Below, one piece after another: positions 32,394-41,005 of a stretch of DNA of 64,000 nucleotides (the first letter of the stretch is position 1; the number at the start of each line of letters is the position of its first letter). The translations under genes were made by a program, and so were the position numbers. Origin of the DNA: Phenylobacterium sp. SCN 70-31 (GTDB lineage Bacteria; Pseudomonadota; Alphaproteobacteria; Caulobacterales; Caulobacteraceae); assembly GCF_001724605.1 (NCBI RefSeq), contig NZ_MEEX01000026.1, positions 19,142 to 83,141 on the forward strand, given 5' to 3'. The notes beneath the pieces are model-generated. The model saw nothing but the letters and a program-made list of their open reading frames with translations. It did not search any database and was not told where the DNA came from.

Positions 32394-32647
32394 TTCGGCA
32401 GGCCGTAGTCGTCGTAGAGGTCGTCGTCGGTCAGCCTATGCCCGGTCTTGGGAAGCGCCGCGAACGAGGCCACAAGCTCGCGCACACGCCTGCGCCTGTC
32501 GGCCAGTCCGCGATCCGACTCGATCCGGTCCAGCTTCTCGCGGACCGCTTCGGCGACGGCGTCCGTGATGGACTCACCCGTAAGGGTAGCCAACCTGCGG
32601 ATATCGCTGGCGACGTCTTCCTTCCTGATCTGGATCGGCTTTGTCAT
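32390..32647 (-). CDS. vapB: VapB-type antitoxin
   Basis: 85 residues starting MTKPIQIRKED. The N-terminus is the short transcription-factor-like domain of the Rv0623 type (DIRRLATLTGESITDAVAEAVREKL). The C-terminal tail (HRLTDDDLYDDYGLPK) is the acidic toxin-neutralising segment. Upstream in-frame codons to 32698 lack a ribosome-binding site. It precedes and overlaps vapC, the usual order, and the pair probably autoregulates. Confidence 0.92.
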   Translation of the reverse strand: MTKPIQIRKEDVASDIRRLATLTGESITDAVAEAVREKLDRIESDRGLADRRRRVRELVASFAALPKTGHRLTDDDLYDDYGLPK

Positions 32648-32780
32648 GACGGCGAAAAATGTATCATGATCGCGATCTGCACGCCACCCGGCCCACAAAT
32701 TGCTGCACCGCGATAGAGGTGTGCCGTTGCGACCGATTGCGGCGCATGGTGAAAGGCGCTGCCTTCCAGGGAGTTCTTGA

Positions 32781-34082
32781 ATGCGCGTGGCGATGATCGG
32801 GACGGGCTATGTGGGCCTCGTCAGCGGGGCCTGTTTCGCCGACTTCGGCCATACCGTGACCTGCATCGACAAGGACGCGTCCAAGATCGAGCAGCTCAAG
32901 GCGGGCGGCATCCCGATCTACGAACCGGGGCTGGACCAGCTCGTCGCCAGCAACGTCAAGGCCGGGCGCCTGTTCTTCGACACCGACGCCACCCAGGCGA
33001 TCCGGGAGGCGGACGCGGTGTTCATCGGCGTAGGCACCCCGTCGCGTCGCGGCGACGGCTACGCCGACCTGTCGTACGTCTATGCGGCGGCCGAGGAGAT
33101 CGCCGGCCTGGTCCAGGGCTTCACCGTGGTGGTCACCAAGTCGACCGTCCCGGTCGGCACCGGCGACGAGATCGAGGCGATCTTCAAGCGCGTGGCGCCG
33201 GACGCCGACGTGGCGGTGGTGTCGAACCCGGAGTTCCTGCGCGAGGGCGCGGCCATCGAGGACTTCAAGCGGCCCGACCGCGTGGTGGTGGGCACGACGG
33301 ACGAGCGCGCCCAGGCGGTGATGCGCGAACTGTACCGCCCGCTCTACCTGAACGAGACCCCGATCCTGTTCACCAGCCGCCGCACCAGCGAGCTGATCAA
33401 GTACGCCGCCAACGCCTTCCTGGCGCTGAAGATCACCTACATCAACGAGATGGCCGACCTCTGCGAGGCGGTGGGCGCCGACGTGCAGCAGGTGGCCAAG
33501 GGCATCGGCCTGGACGGCCGGATCGGCGGCAAGTTCCTGAACGCCGGCCCGGGCTATGGCGGCTCGTGCTTCCCCAAGGACACCATCGCCTTGGTGCGCA
33601 CCGCCCGCGACGCCGGGTCTCCGGTCGAGCTGGTGGAGACCACCATCAAGGTCAACGACGAGCGCAAGCGCGCCATGGCCCGCAAGGTGGTCAAGGCGCT
33701 CGACGGCGACCTGAAGGGCAAGACCGTCGGCGTCCTGGGTCTGACCTTCAAGCCCAACACCGACGACATGCGCGACGCCCCGTCGCTGGCCATCGTGCCG
33801 TCGCTTCAGGACAAGGGCGCCCGGGTCCAGGCCTACGACCCCGAGGGCCATGAAGCCCGCGGCCTGCTGTCGGGCGTCGACTTCAAGGACGATCCCTATG
33901 CGGTCGCCGAGGGCGCCGACGCCCTGGTGATCATCACGGAATGGGACCAGTTCCGCGCCCTGGATCTCGACCGCATCAAGCTCCTGATGAAGAAGCCGGT
34001 GCTCGTCGACCTGCGCAACATCTACAAGCCCGCGGACATGCGCGCCCGCGGCTTCCAGTACCTCAGCGTCGGACGAACCTGA
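32781..34082 (+). CDS. ugd: UDP-glucose 6-dehydrogenase
   Basis: 433 residues. Oxidises UDP-glucose to UDP-glucuronate. The NAD-binding GTGYVGLVSGACF starts at residue 7, GVGTPSRRGDGYADLS at about 82, the substrate-binding SNPEFLREGAAIEDF at about 152, and the catalytic Cys in GPGYGGSCFPKDT at about 257. LTFKPNTDDMRDAPSL marks the C-terminal domain. Together with galU at 38331 it makes UDP-glucuronate for surface polysaccharide or lipid A modification. Confidence 0.97.
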   Translation: MRVAMIGTGYVGLVSGACFADFGHTVTCIDKDASKIEQLKAGGIPIYEPGLDQLVASNVKAGRLFFDTDATQAIREADAVFIGVGTPSRRGDGYADLSYVYAAAEEIAGLVQGFTVVVTKSTVPVGTGDEIEAIFKRVAPDADVAVVSNPEFLREGAAIEDFKRPDRVVVGTTDERAQAVMRELYRPLYLNETPILFTSRRTSELIKYAANAFLALKITYINEMADLCEAVGADVQQVAKGIGLDGRIGGKFLNAGPGYGGSCFPKDTIALVRTARDAGSPVELVETTIKVNDERKRAMARKVVKALDGDLKGKTVGVLGLTFKPNTDDMRDAPSLAIVPSLQDKGARVQAYDPEGHEARGLLSGVDFKDDPYAVAEGADALVIITEWDQFRALDLDRIKLLMKKPVLVDLRNIYKPADMRARGFQYLSVGRT

Positions 34083-34136
34083 GTCGGGCCTGAGTTCGGG
34101 CCTGAGTTCGGGCCTGAGTTCGAACCTGAGCCCGCG
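34078..34136. repeat. Tandem 12-base repeats starting at the ugd stop codon
   Basis: CCTGAGTTCGGG occurs at 34089 and 34101, with variants at 34078 (11 bases, containing the ugd TGA), 34113 and 34125. The array starts in the last sense codon and stop of ugd and extends downstream. Each unit repeats an in-line TGA. Confidence 0.8.
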
Positions 34137-34161
34137 CCCCGGGCGCGGGCGGAGCCGCTCG

Positions 34162-34356
34162 TCAGAAGCCCAGGCCGGGCGTCTGGAGAACGCGCTCCAC
34201 GATGAACGCCGCGCCGGCCCAGAAGGCCGCGCCGAGAAGTCCTACGAAAGCCAGACACGCGATCGAGCGGGCCGGCCGCTCGATCTGCCGCGCAGCGCCG
34301 CCAAGGGCGAGATCACGCCGCATGAAATCCTCCCAAGTTCCGTCGTGCTCGCCCAT
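34162..34356 (-). CDS. Small single-pass membrane protein of unknown function
   Basis: 64 residues from ATG 34356 (a GTG at 34380 would give 72). A polar N-terminus (GEHDGTWEDFMRRDLALGG) precedes one membrane helix (SIACLAFVGLLGAAFWAGAAFIV, residues about 34-55 in parts) and a short tail. No good ribosome-binding site was seen for either start. The layout resembles small respiratory-complex or secretion accessory proteins, but I assign no function. Confidence 0.5.
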   Translation of the reverse strand: MGEHDGTWEDFMRRDLALGGAARQIERPARSIACLAFVGLLGAAFWAGAAFIVERVLQTPGLGF

Positions 34357-34565
34357 GTCGAGCCGGGCGATTGTGTCCACGATGACACAAGGATTCAGGA
34401 ATGGCTAGGGTTACGCTCGCCGACCGGCGGGCGGACGCGCGCTTCGGCGCCGCGGCGTGACGGGCCGTCGACGACAGGTTCGCAGGACGGCTATGCGCCT
34501 TTGCAGCACCTCGGGGGTCAAATCGGGAACGCCGCCAGGGCCGCCCTCGGACCGACGTCAGGGTC

Positions 34566-35918
34566 TCAGGCGGCGGCCTTCTTCACGGCGCCGGCGATGT
34601 CCTTGACCACCTGGTTCACCAGCGTCTCGTCGTCGCCCTCGGCCATGATGCGGATCAGGGGTTCGGTGCCCGAGGCCCGCACCACGAGGCGGCCCGAACC
34701 GTTCAGCCGCTGCTCGGCGGCGGCGAGAACGGCCTTCACCTGATCGCTCTCCAGGGGCTTGCCGCCCGAGAAGCGGACGTTCTCGAGGAGCTGGGGCACC
34801 GGTTCGAACTGTCGGGCCAGCGCGCTCATCGGCTTCCCGCCCTCCTTGAGCACCGCCAGCACCTGCAGCGCGCAGAGCAGGCCGTCGCCGGTGGTGGAGA
34901 AGTCGGACAGGATGATGTGGCCCGACTGTTCGCCGCCCACGTTGTAGCCCGCCTCGCGCATCCGCATCATGACCGCCCGGTCGCCGACGGCCGTACGTTC
35001 GAGCTTGAGCTGGCGGTCGGCCAGGAAGCGCTCGAGGCCGAGGTTGGAATAGATGGTGGCGACGAGCCCGCCGCCCCGCAGCCGCTGGCGCCGGGCCCAC
35101 TCTCCGGCGATGAGCGCCATGATCTGGTCGCCGTCGACGACCTGACCCTTCTCGTCGCAGATCACCAGCCGGTCGGCGTCGCCGTCCAGGGCGATGCCGA
35201 TGTCGGCGCGATAGTCCTTGACCGCCTTCTGCATGGCGGCGGGGTGCGTCGAGCCGCACTCCTCGTTGATGTTGGTCCCGTTGGGCGCGACGCCGATGGG
35301 AATGACCTCGGCGCCCAGCTCGTACAGAGCGGCCGGCGCCACCTTGTAGGCGGCGCCGTTGGCGCAATCGATCACGATCCGCATCCCCGACAGGTTCAGG
35401 CGGCGCGGGAACGTGGCCTTGGCGATCTCGATATAGCGCGCCTGGCTGTCGTCGATCCGCTGCACGCGGCCCAGGCCCTCGGGGCCGGACAGGTTCTGCT
35501 CCAGCCCCTCGTCCATGCGGGCCTCGATGGCCAGTTCCTGCTCGTCCGAGAGCTTGTAGCCGTCCGGCCCGAACAGCTTGATGCCGTTGTCGGTATAGGC
35601 GTTGTGCGAGGCCGAGATCATGACGCCCAGGTCCGCGCGGAGGCTGCGGGTCATCATCGCCACGCCGGGCGTCGGCAGGGGGCCGAACAGCCGCACGTCC
35701 ATGCCGACGCTGGTGAAGCCGGCCACGAGGGCGGGCTCGATCATGTAGCCGGAAAGCCGGGTGTCCTTGCCGATCACGACGAGGTGACGACGGTCGTCCT
35801 TCGACATGAAGAGCTTGCCGGCGGCCATGCCGACCCTCAGGGCCACCTCGGCCGTCATGGGATGGCGGTTGGCTTCGCCGCGAATGCCGTCAGTGCCGAA
35901 GTAGGCGCGCTTGCTCAT
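34566..35918 (-). CDS. glmM: Phosphoglucosamine mutase
   Basis: 450 residues. Converts glucosamine-6-phosphate to glucosamine-1-phosphate for UDP-GlcNAc. FGTDGIRGEAN at the start, phosphoserine loop ISASHNAYTDNGIKLFG (about 100), metal loop ALDGDADRLVICDEKG (about 240), sugar loop GGEQSGHIILSDF (about 325) and RASGTEPLIRIMAEGDDE (about 410) all match GlmM. It diverges from glmS, which supplies its substrate. Confidence 0.98.
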   Translation of the reverse strand: MSKRAYFGTDGIRGEANRHPMTAEVALRVGMAAGKLFMSKDDRRHLVVIGKDTRLSGYMIEPALVAGFTSVGMDVRLFGPLPTPGVAMMTRSLRADLGVMISASHNAYTDNGIKLFGPDGYKLSDEQELAIEARMDEGLEQNLSGPEGLGRVQRIDDSQARYIEIAKATFPRRLNLSGMRIVIDCANGAAYKVAPAALYELGAEVIPIGVAPNGTNINEECGSTHPAAMQKAVKDYRADIGIALDGDADRLVICDEKGQVVDGDQIMALIAGEWARRQRLRGGGLVATIYSNLGLERFLADRQLKLERTAVGDRAVMMRMREAGYNVGGEQSGHIILSDFSTTGDGLLCALQVLAVLKEGGKPMSALARQFEPVPQLLENVRFSGGKPLESDQVKAVLAAAEQRLNGSGRLVVRASGTEPLIRIMAEGDDETLVNQVVKDIAGAVKKAAA

Positions 35919-35999
35919 GGGATAATCTGCCGGAAATGCTCTGGAAACGAACCGAAACCCAGATTTAGTCCATGGGGCCTTTGCTAATGCTAAAGGCGC

Positions 36000-36016
36000 C
36001 GGTCACGGGGTGACCG
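36000..36016. promoter_or_regulatory. Inverted repeat in the glmM/glmS divergent promoter region
   Basis: CGGTCAC and GTGACCG flank three bases. The site sits between two divergent genes of one pathway, 40 bases before glmS. A GANTC site (GATTC) follows at 36022. It may be an operator or a short hairpin in the glmS leader; nothing in the sequence settles which. Confidence 0.35.
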
Positions 36017-36056
36017 CACCGGATTCGCCCTTACCATATAAGGAAGCCCAGGCCAC

Positions 36057-37877
36057 ATGTGCGGTATCATCGGCATCGTCGGCACGCATTCGGTGCAGGA
36101 ACGGCTCATCGAGAGCCTCAAGCGGCTCGAGTACCGCGGCTACGATTCGGCGGGCGTCGCCGGAATCGTGGGCGGTGAGGTCGTCCGCCGGCGCGCCGCG
36201 GGCAAGATCAAGGCGCTGGAAGAGGTGCTCGCCGCCGATCCCCTGTCCGCCACGGTGGGCATCGGGCACACCCGCTGGGCCACCCACGGCGCCCCCACCG
36301 AACGCAACGCCCATCCTCACAGGGCCGGCCGTGTGACCCTGGTCCACAACGGCATCATCGAGAACTACGCCGAGATCCGCGAGCGCCTGGCGGCCACCGG
36401 GCGGACGTTCGAGAGCGACACCGACACCGAGGTGATCGCCGCCCTGCTGGACCACGAACTGTCCACGGGCAAGGCGCCGCTGGAGGCGTTCAAGGCCGCG
36501 CTGGACCAGCTCGTCGGCGCCTATGCCCTGGGCGTGCTGATCGCCGGAGAGGACGGCCTCATCCTGGGGGCGCGGCGCGGCAGCCCGCTGGTGGTGGGAT
36601 ACGGCGACGGCGAGATGTTCATCGGCTCGGACGCCCTGGCCGTGGGGCCCTTCACGAACCGGGTGTCGTATCTGGACGAAGGCGACTACGTGGCCATCCG
36701 CCACGGCGAGGCCCGCATCTTCGACCAGTCCGGCGCGCCTGCGGCGCGGGCCGTCCGCGTCGTGCCCGCCTCGGCCGCCCTGGTCGAAAAGGGCAACTAC
36801 CGGCACTTCATGGAGAAGGAGATCCACGACCAGCCCGAGGGGTGCCAGCGCACCGTGGCCGCCTATGTGGACGCCACCACGGGCCGCACCGCCGTGCCGG
36901 GCGGGATCGACTTCGCCAGGCTGGAGCGCATCCAGATCGTGGCCTGCGGCACGGCCTTCATCGCCGGCCTGCTGGGCAAGTACCTGATCGAGCAACTCGC
37001 CGACCTGCCCGTGGACGTCGAGATCGCCTCCGAGTTCCGCTACCGGCAGCCGGCCCTGCGCCCGGACTCGCTCGTGATCGCCGTGTCGCAGTCCGGCGAG
37101 ACGGCCGACACCCTGGCGGCCCTGCGCTACTGCCAGGACAAGGGCATGAAGAGCGCCGCCGTCGTGAACGCCCAGGAATCCACCATGGCCCGCGAGGCCG
37201 ACGTGGTCTGGCCCATCCACTGCGGCCCCGAGATCGGGGTGGCCTCGACCAAGGCCTTCACCGCCCAGGTCAGCGTGCTGACCGCGCTCGCGGTCGCCGC
37301 GGCCCGCGCCCGCGGACGGATCGACGACGCCGAGGAGCAGCGGATGGTCCGCCTGCTGCTGGAGGCCCCTCGCCTGATCGCCGAGTCGATCGAGCTGGAG
37401 GATGCGGTCCGCGCCGTGGCGCAGGAGGTCGCGAAGGCGCGCGACGTGCTCTACCTGGGCCGCGGGCCCATGTACGCGCTGGCGCTCGAGGGCGCGCTGA
37501 AGCTGAAGGAGCTGAGCTACATCCACGCCGAAGGCTATGCCGCAGGCGAGCTCAAGCACGGCCCCATCGCCCTCGTCGACGAACAGACGCCCATCGTGAT
37601 CCTCGCGCCGTTCGACAGCTATTTCGAGAAGTCGGCGTCCAACATGAACGAGGTGATGTCCCGGGGCGGCCAAGTGGTCTTCATCACGGATTCGGAAGGC
37701 GAACGGCATGCGCCGAAAGGGGCGCGGGTGGTGGTGACGGCGCCGCGCTGCGATCCGCTGATCGCGCCGCTGGTGTATTCGCCGCCGATCCAGCTCCTCG
37801 CCTATCACGTGGCCGTACAGAAGGGCGCCGACGTGGACCAGCCGCGGAATCTGGCCAAGTCGGTCACCGTCGAATAG
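36057..37877 (+). CDS. glmS: Glutamine-fructose-6-phosphate aminotransferase (isomerising)
   Basis: 606 residues. Makes glucosamine-6-phosphate. The N-terminal MCGIIGIVG has the catalytic Cys2 exposed after Met removal, HTRWATHGAPTERNAHPH (about 73-90) is the glutaminase motif, and two SIS domains follow (CGTAFIAGLLGKYLIEQ at about 300, SQSGETADTLAAL at about 345, the end KSVTVE with the isomerase C-terminal loop). HAEGYAAGELKHGPIALV (about 485) carries the Lys/Glu of the isomerase site. Typical length. Confidence 0.98.
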   Translation: MCGIIGIVGTHSVQERLIESLKRLEYRGYDSAGVAGIVGGEVVRRRAAGKIKALEEVLAADPLSATVGIGHTRWATHGAPTERNAHPHRAGRVTLVHNGIIENYAEIRERLAATGRTFESDTDTEVIAALLDHELSTGKAPLEAFKAALDQLVGAYALGVLIAGEDGLILGARRGSPLVVGYGDGEMFIGSDALAVGPFTNRVSYLDEGDYVAIRHGEARIFDQSGAPAARAVRVVPASAALVEKGNYRHFMEKEIHDQPEGCQRTVAAYVDATTGRTAVPGGIDFARLERIQIVACGTAFIAGLLGKYLIEQLADLPVDVEIASEFRYRQPALRPDSLVIAVSQSGETADTLAALRYCQDKGMKSAAVVNAQESTMAREADVVWPIHCGPEIGVASTKAFTAQVSVLTALAVAAARARGRIDDAEEQRMVRLLLEAPRLIAESIELEDAVRAVAQEVAKARDVLYLGRGPMYALALEGALKLKELSYIHAEGYAAGELKHGPIALVDEQTPIVILAPFDSYFEKSASNMNEVMSRGGQVVFITDSEGERHAPKGARVVVTAPRCDPLIAPLVYSPPIQLLAYHVAVQKGADVDQPRNLAKSVTVE

Positions 37878-37887
37878 CGCAAAGGAA

Positions 37888-37915
37888 AACGGCCGCCCCG
37901 GGCGGGACGGCCGTT
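37888..37915. terminator. Hairpin terminator between glmS and the convergent lipoprotein gene
   Basis: AACGGCCG pairs with CGGCCGTT around a GC-rich loop. The position between two converging genes suits a bidirectional terminator, with A-run on one side and TT-rich on the other. Confidence 0.65.
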
Positions 37916-37946
37916 CCGGAACTTCGATCCGTTCGGATCGTCCGGC

Positions 37947-38177
37947 CTACTTCGCGGGCTCGGTCGCCGGCGGGGCGGCCATCATCGAATCGGCCGCCGG
38001 AGCCGCGGCGTCCGCAGGCGCAGCGGCGTCGGCCGGCGGCGCCTCGACGGCCGGCTCGGCGGCGGCGTCGACAGGCGCGGCGTCGGCGGCCGGGGCCGCT
38101 TCTTCCTTTTGTTGGCAGGCGGCCAGGCCAAGGGCCATGACGCCGGCGGCGGCGATCGTGAGCACGCGAAGCTTCAT
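37947..38177 (-). CDS. Small Ala/Pro-rich lipoprotein
   Basis: 76 residues. Signal MKLRVLTIAAAGVMALGLAAC with lipobox GLAAC, so lipidation at Cys21. The mature part is almost entirely Ala, Pro, Asp and Glu (repeats such as ADAAAPADAAAP), with no fold expected. Such short acidic lipoproteins are common in Caulobacterales and of unknown role. It is convergent with glmS. Confidence 0.85.
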   Translation of the reverse strand: MKLRVLTIAAAGVMALGLAACQQKEEAAPAADAAPVDAAAEPAVEAPPADAAAPADAAAPAADSMMAAPPATEPAK

Positions 38178-38330
38178 GAATACGCTCCCCTGGGGGTGAA
38201 TCCCCCGACGCCGGGGACGTTACACAACTTCCCGCAATCTCAAAATCGTGATGGGCTGGCGCACCGCAGAAGCGCGCGCTGCGGCGGCGGATCGCTTTAG
38301 GGGAGCGCCCAGGTGGCGTGCGGAGGATCG

Positions 38331-39200
38331 ATGAACAGGCAGGTGAAGAAGGCGGTGCTGCCGGTGGCGGGCCTGGGCACGCGCGTACTGCCGGCGGGCA
38401 AGACCACGCCGAAGAACCTGCTGAACGTCGTCGACCGCCCCATCCTGAGCTACATCGTCGAGGAAGCCCGCGCGGCGGGAATCGAGCATCTGGTCTTCAT
38501 CGTCGGCCGCGGCCAGGCCGCCATCGAGGACTATTTCGACGCCATCCCCGAGATCGAGCAGGCCCTGGCCGCCAAGGGCAAGATCGACATCCTGGAGGAC
38601 CTGCGCCGCGACCTGCCCGAGCCTGGCCAGATGAGCTTCATCCGCCAGATGGCGCCGCTGGGCCTGGGCCACGCGGTCTGGTGCGCCCGCCACGTGGTCG
38701 GCGACGAGCCTTTCGCGGTGATGCTGCCCGACATGCTGATGCAGGCCGACCCGCCCGCCCTGGTCCAGGCCGTCGAGGCCTACGAGAAGACCGGCGGCAA
38801 CGTCGTCGTGGTGGAGCCGGCTCCCGAGGGCGAGGCGCACAAGTACGGGATCGTCGCCCTGGAGGGGCGCGACGGCCGCCTGAACCGCATGGTCGGCATG
38901 GTCGAGAAGCCGCCGCCGGGGACCGAGCCGTCGAACCTGTTCATCTCGGGCCGCTACATCCTCCAGCCCGAGATCTTCAGGATCCTGGAGACGCAGGAAC
39001 GCGGCGCGGGCGGGGAAATCCAGCTCACCGACGGCATGGTGAACCTCATGAAGACCCAGCCCTTCCACGCCCTGGAATACGAGGGGACCACCTACGACTG
39101 CGGCGACAAGATCGGTCTCCTGCGCGCCAACGTGGCCTTCGCCCTGGCGCGGCCCGACCTGGGCGACGCCGCCCGCAAGGCGATCGGAGAGTTGCTTTAG
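38331..39200 (+). CDS. galU: UTP-glucose-1-phosphate uridylyltransferase
   Basis: 289 residues. Makes UDP-glucose. The nucleotide-binding start VKKAVLPVAGLGTRVLPAGK has the signature G-x-GTR with K, followed by DRPILSYIVEEARAAGIEH, the uridine-binding QMAPLGLGHAVWCAR (about 105), VEKPPPGTEPSNLFISGRYI (about 190) and GTTYDCGDKIGLL (about 250). The start at 38331 follows CGGAGG; an ATG 18 bases upstream lacks this. Supplies substrate for ugd. Confidence 0.97.
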   Translation: MNRQVKKAVLPVAGLGTRVLPAGKTTPKNLLNVVDRPILSYIVEEARAAGIEHLVFIVGRGQAAIEDYFDAIPEIEQALAAKGKIDILEDLRRDLPEPGQMSFIRQMAPLGLGHAVWCARHVVGDEPFAVMLPDMLMQADPPALVQAVEAYEKTGGNVVVVEPAPEGEAHKYGIVALEGRDGRLNRMVGMVEKPPPGTEPSNLFISGRYILQPEIFRILETQERGAGGEIQLTDGMVNLMKTQPFHALEYEGTTYDCGDKIGLLRANVAFALARPDLGDAARKAIGELL

Positions 39201-39212
39201 CGGCGGGTCCGG

Positions 39213-40079
39213 ATGCGCCTCTTCCTCTTCGGCTACGGCTTCTCGGGACGGGCGCTGGCCCTTCGGCTGGCCGCCCGGGGCTGGGCCGCCAGCGCCACCT
39301 ATCGGAACGCCGAAGGCCGGGGACGCATCGCCGGCGACGGGTTCGAACCCCTGGACGTCGCCGACCGCGACGCGCTCACCGAGGCGCTCGGCCGGTCCAG
39401 CGCCCTGCTGATCACAGCGCCGCCGGGGCCGCAGGGATGCCCCGGGCTGAACACCCTGGTCGGGCCGATGGCCGAGGCCGGCGCCTTTCCCGACTGGACG
39501 GGCTACCTCTCCACCACCGGGGTCTACGGCGACCGCCGGGGCGGCTGGGTCAGCGAGCGCAGCCGGCTGGCCGCTCAGTCGGTCGAGGCGGCGCGGCGGG
39601 TGGGCGCCGAACGCGACTGGCTCGAGGTGGGGCGCGGCATGGGCCTGACCGTGACCGTCTTCCGCCTGCCGGGGATCTACGGGCCGGGCCGTTCCGCCTT
39701 CGACCGGCTGCGGACGGGCCAGGCGCGCCGCATCGTGGCCCCGGGACAGGTTTTCTCCCGCATCCATGTGGAGGATCTGGCGGCCGGTCTGGAAGCGTCG
39801 ATCGCCCGCCCCCGCGCCGGCGCCGCCTACAATCTCTGCGACGACGAGCCCGCCCCCAACAGTGAGGTGATCGCCTACGCCGCGGGGCTTCTGGGTATGG
39901 CGCCGCCGCCGGAAACGGCGCTGGCCGACGCCGGCCTCTCTCCGACGGCGATGCGCTTCTACGCCGAGAGCAAGCGCGTCTCGAACGCCCTAGCCAAGGC
40001 CGAGCTCGGCTGGCGGCCGGCCTATCCGACCTACCGCGAGGGTCTGGCCGCGATCTTCGAGACGGAGAAGCGCCCTTAG
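39213..40079 (+). CDS. NAD(P)-dependent sugar epimerase/dehydratase-like protein
   Basis: 288 residues, extended short-chain dehydrogenase fold. Rossmann start RLFLFGYGFSGRALALRLA (G-x-G-x-x-G variant) and STTGVYGDRRGGWVSE where the usual catalytic Ser-Thr-Tyr-Lys set is modified (TTGVYGD). FRLPGIYGPGRS and NLCDDEPAPNSEVI follow. It resembles the YeeZ/NAD-dependent epimerase group. It starts 12 bases after galU, suggesting joint expression. Substrate unknown. Confidence 0.85.
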   Translation: MRLFLFGYGFSGRALALRLAARGWAASATYRNAEGRGRIAGDGFEPLDVADRDALTEALGRSSALLITAPPGPQGCPGLNTLVGPMAEAGAFPDWTGYLSTTGVYGDRRGGWVSERSRLAAQSVEAARRVGAERDWLEVGRGMGLTVTVFRLPGIYGPGRSAFDRLRTGQARRIVAPGQVFSRIHVEDLAAGLEASIARPRAGAAYNLCDDEPAPNSEVIAYAAGLLGMAPPPETALADAGLSPTAMRFYAESKRVSNALAKAELGWRPAYPTYREGLAAIFETEKRP

Positions 40080-40849
40080 ACCACCTCTTCCACCGCCGCG
40101 ATCAGGCGGGCGATGTCCTGGGGCCGCGACAGGCGGTGATCGCCGTCCCGGACCAGCGTGAAGACCACGTCCTCGCCCTTGAGCGCCTGGGCCAGCTCCA
40201 GCGCGTGGCGCCACGGCACATCGGGGTCCTGGCCGCCCTGGAGCACCCGCACGGGCGTCGCGATCGGAATGGGCTGGCCGTTCAGGATCGACCAGCGCGC
40301 CCCGTCCTCCAGCAGCGTGCGCCGGATCGGATAGGGGTCGCCATACTCGGAGGGACGCATCCAGACGCCTTCGGCCGCCAGCGCCGCACGGCCCTCGGGC
40401 GGGATTTCCGGCGCCATCAGCTTTTCGGTGAAGTCCGGCGCCGGCGCGATCAGCACCATGCCCGTCACGCGCTCCGGCCGCGCCAGGGCGGTCAGACAGG
40501 CCAGCCAGCCGCCCATGGACGAGCCCACCAGAACCACGCCCCCCGTCGTCAGTTCGTCCACGACAGCCAGCGCGTCGGCGCGCCACCGCGTGATCGTGCC
40601 GTCCACGAAGGCCCCCGAGGACTCGCCATGCCCCAGGTAGTCGAACCGCACATAGCCGCGGCCCGACGCCAGCGCCCAGTCGGCAAGGGCCTGGGCCTTG
40701 GTTCCCGCCATGTCCGACATGAAGCCACCCAGCCAGACCACCGTCGGACCCGCGCCGTCCACACGCTTCCAGGCCAGGCGCTCGCCGTCCGGCCGTGGCA
40801 GATATCCCTGCGTCTCCATGCCCTCCGTTTCGGCGTCCGCCAGCGTCAT
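40076..40849 (-). CDS. Alpha/beta hydrolase (ABHD10-like)
   Basis: About 257 residues. TVVWLGGFMSDMAGTKAQ (about 33), RFDYLGHGESSG (about 67), nucleophile elbow VGSSMGGWLACL (about 105) and late DGDHRLSRPQD with the catalytic His are those of the ABHD10-like esterase/thioesterase group. The start is uncertain: GTG 40867, ATG 40849 or ATG 40819 all keep the domain whole, and none has a strong ribosome-binding site. Its 3' end overlaps the epimerase-like gene by 4 bases tail to tail. Confidence 0.85.
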   Translation of the reverse strand: MTLADAETEGMETQGYLPRPDGERLAWKRVDGAGPTVVWLGGFMSDMAGTKAQALADWALASGRGYVRFDYLGHGESSGAFVDGTITRWRADALAVVDELTTGGVVLVGSSMGGWLACLTALARPERVTGMVLIAPAPDFTEKLMAPEIPPEGRAALAAEGVWMRPSEYGDPYPIRRTLLEDGARWSILNGQPIPIATPVRVLQGGQDPDVPWRHALELAQALKGEDVVFTLVRDGDHRLSRPQDIARLIAAVEEVV

Positions 40850-41005
40850 GTCCAGGCCTGTCGCCACGGTCTCGACGGCGACACGGGCCCGACGGGCCGG
40901 AATTCCGCGGTCAGCCCGCCGCCGAGGGCGACGAGAGCCCGGCGGCAGCCTCCCGGTCGCGGCGGCCCAGCGCCTCGGCCCGCGCCAGCGCCTCGCGACG
41001 GCGCA

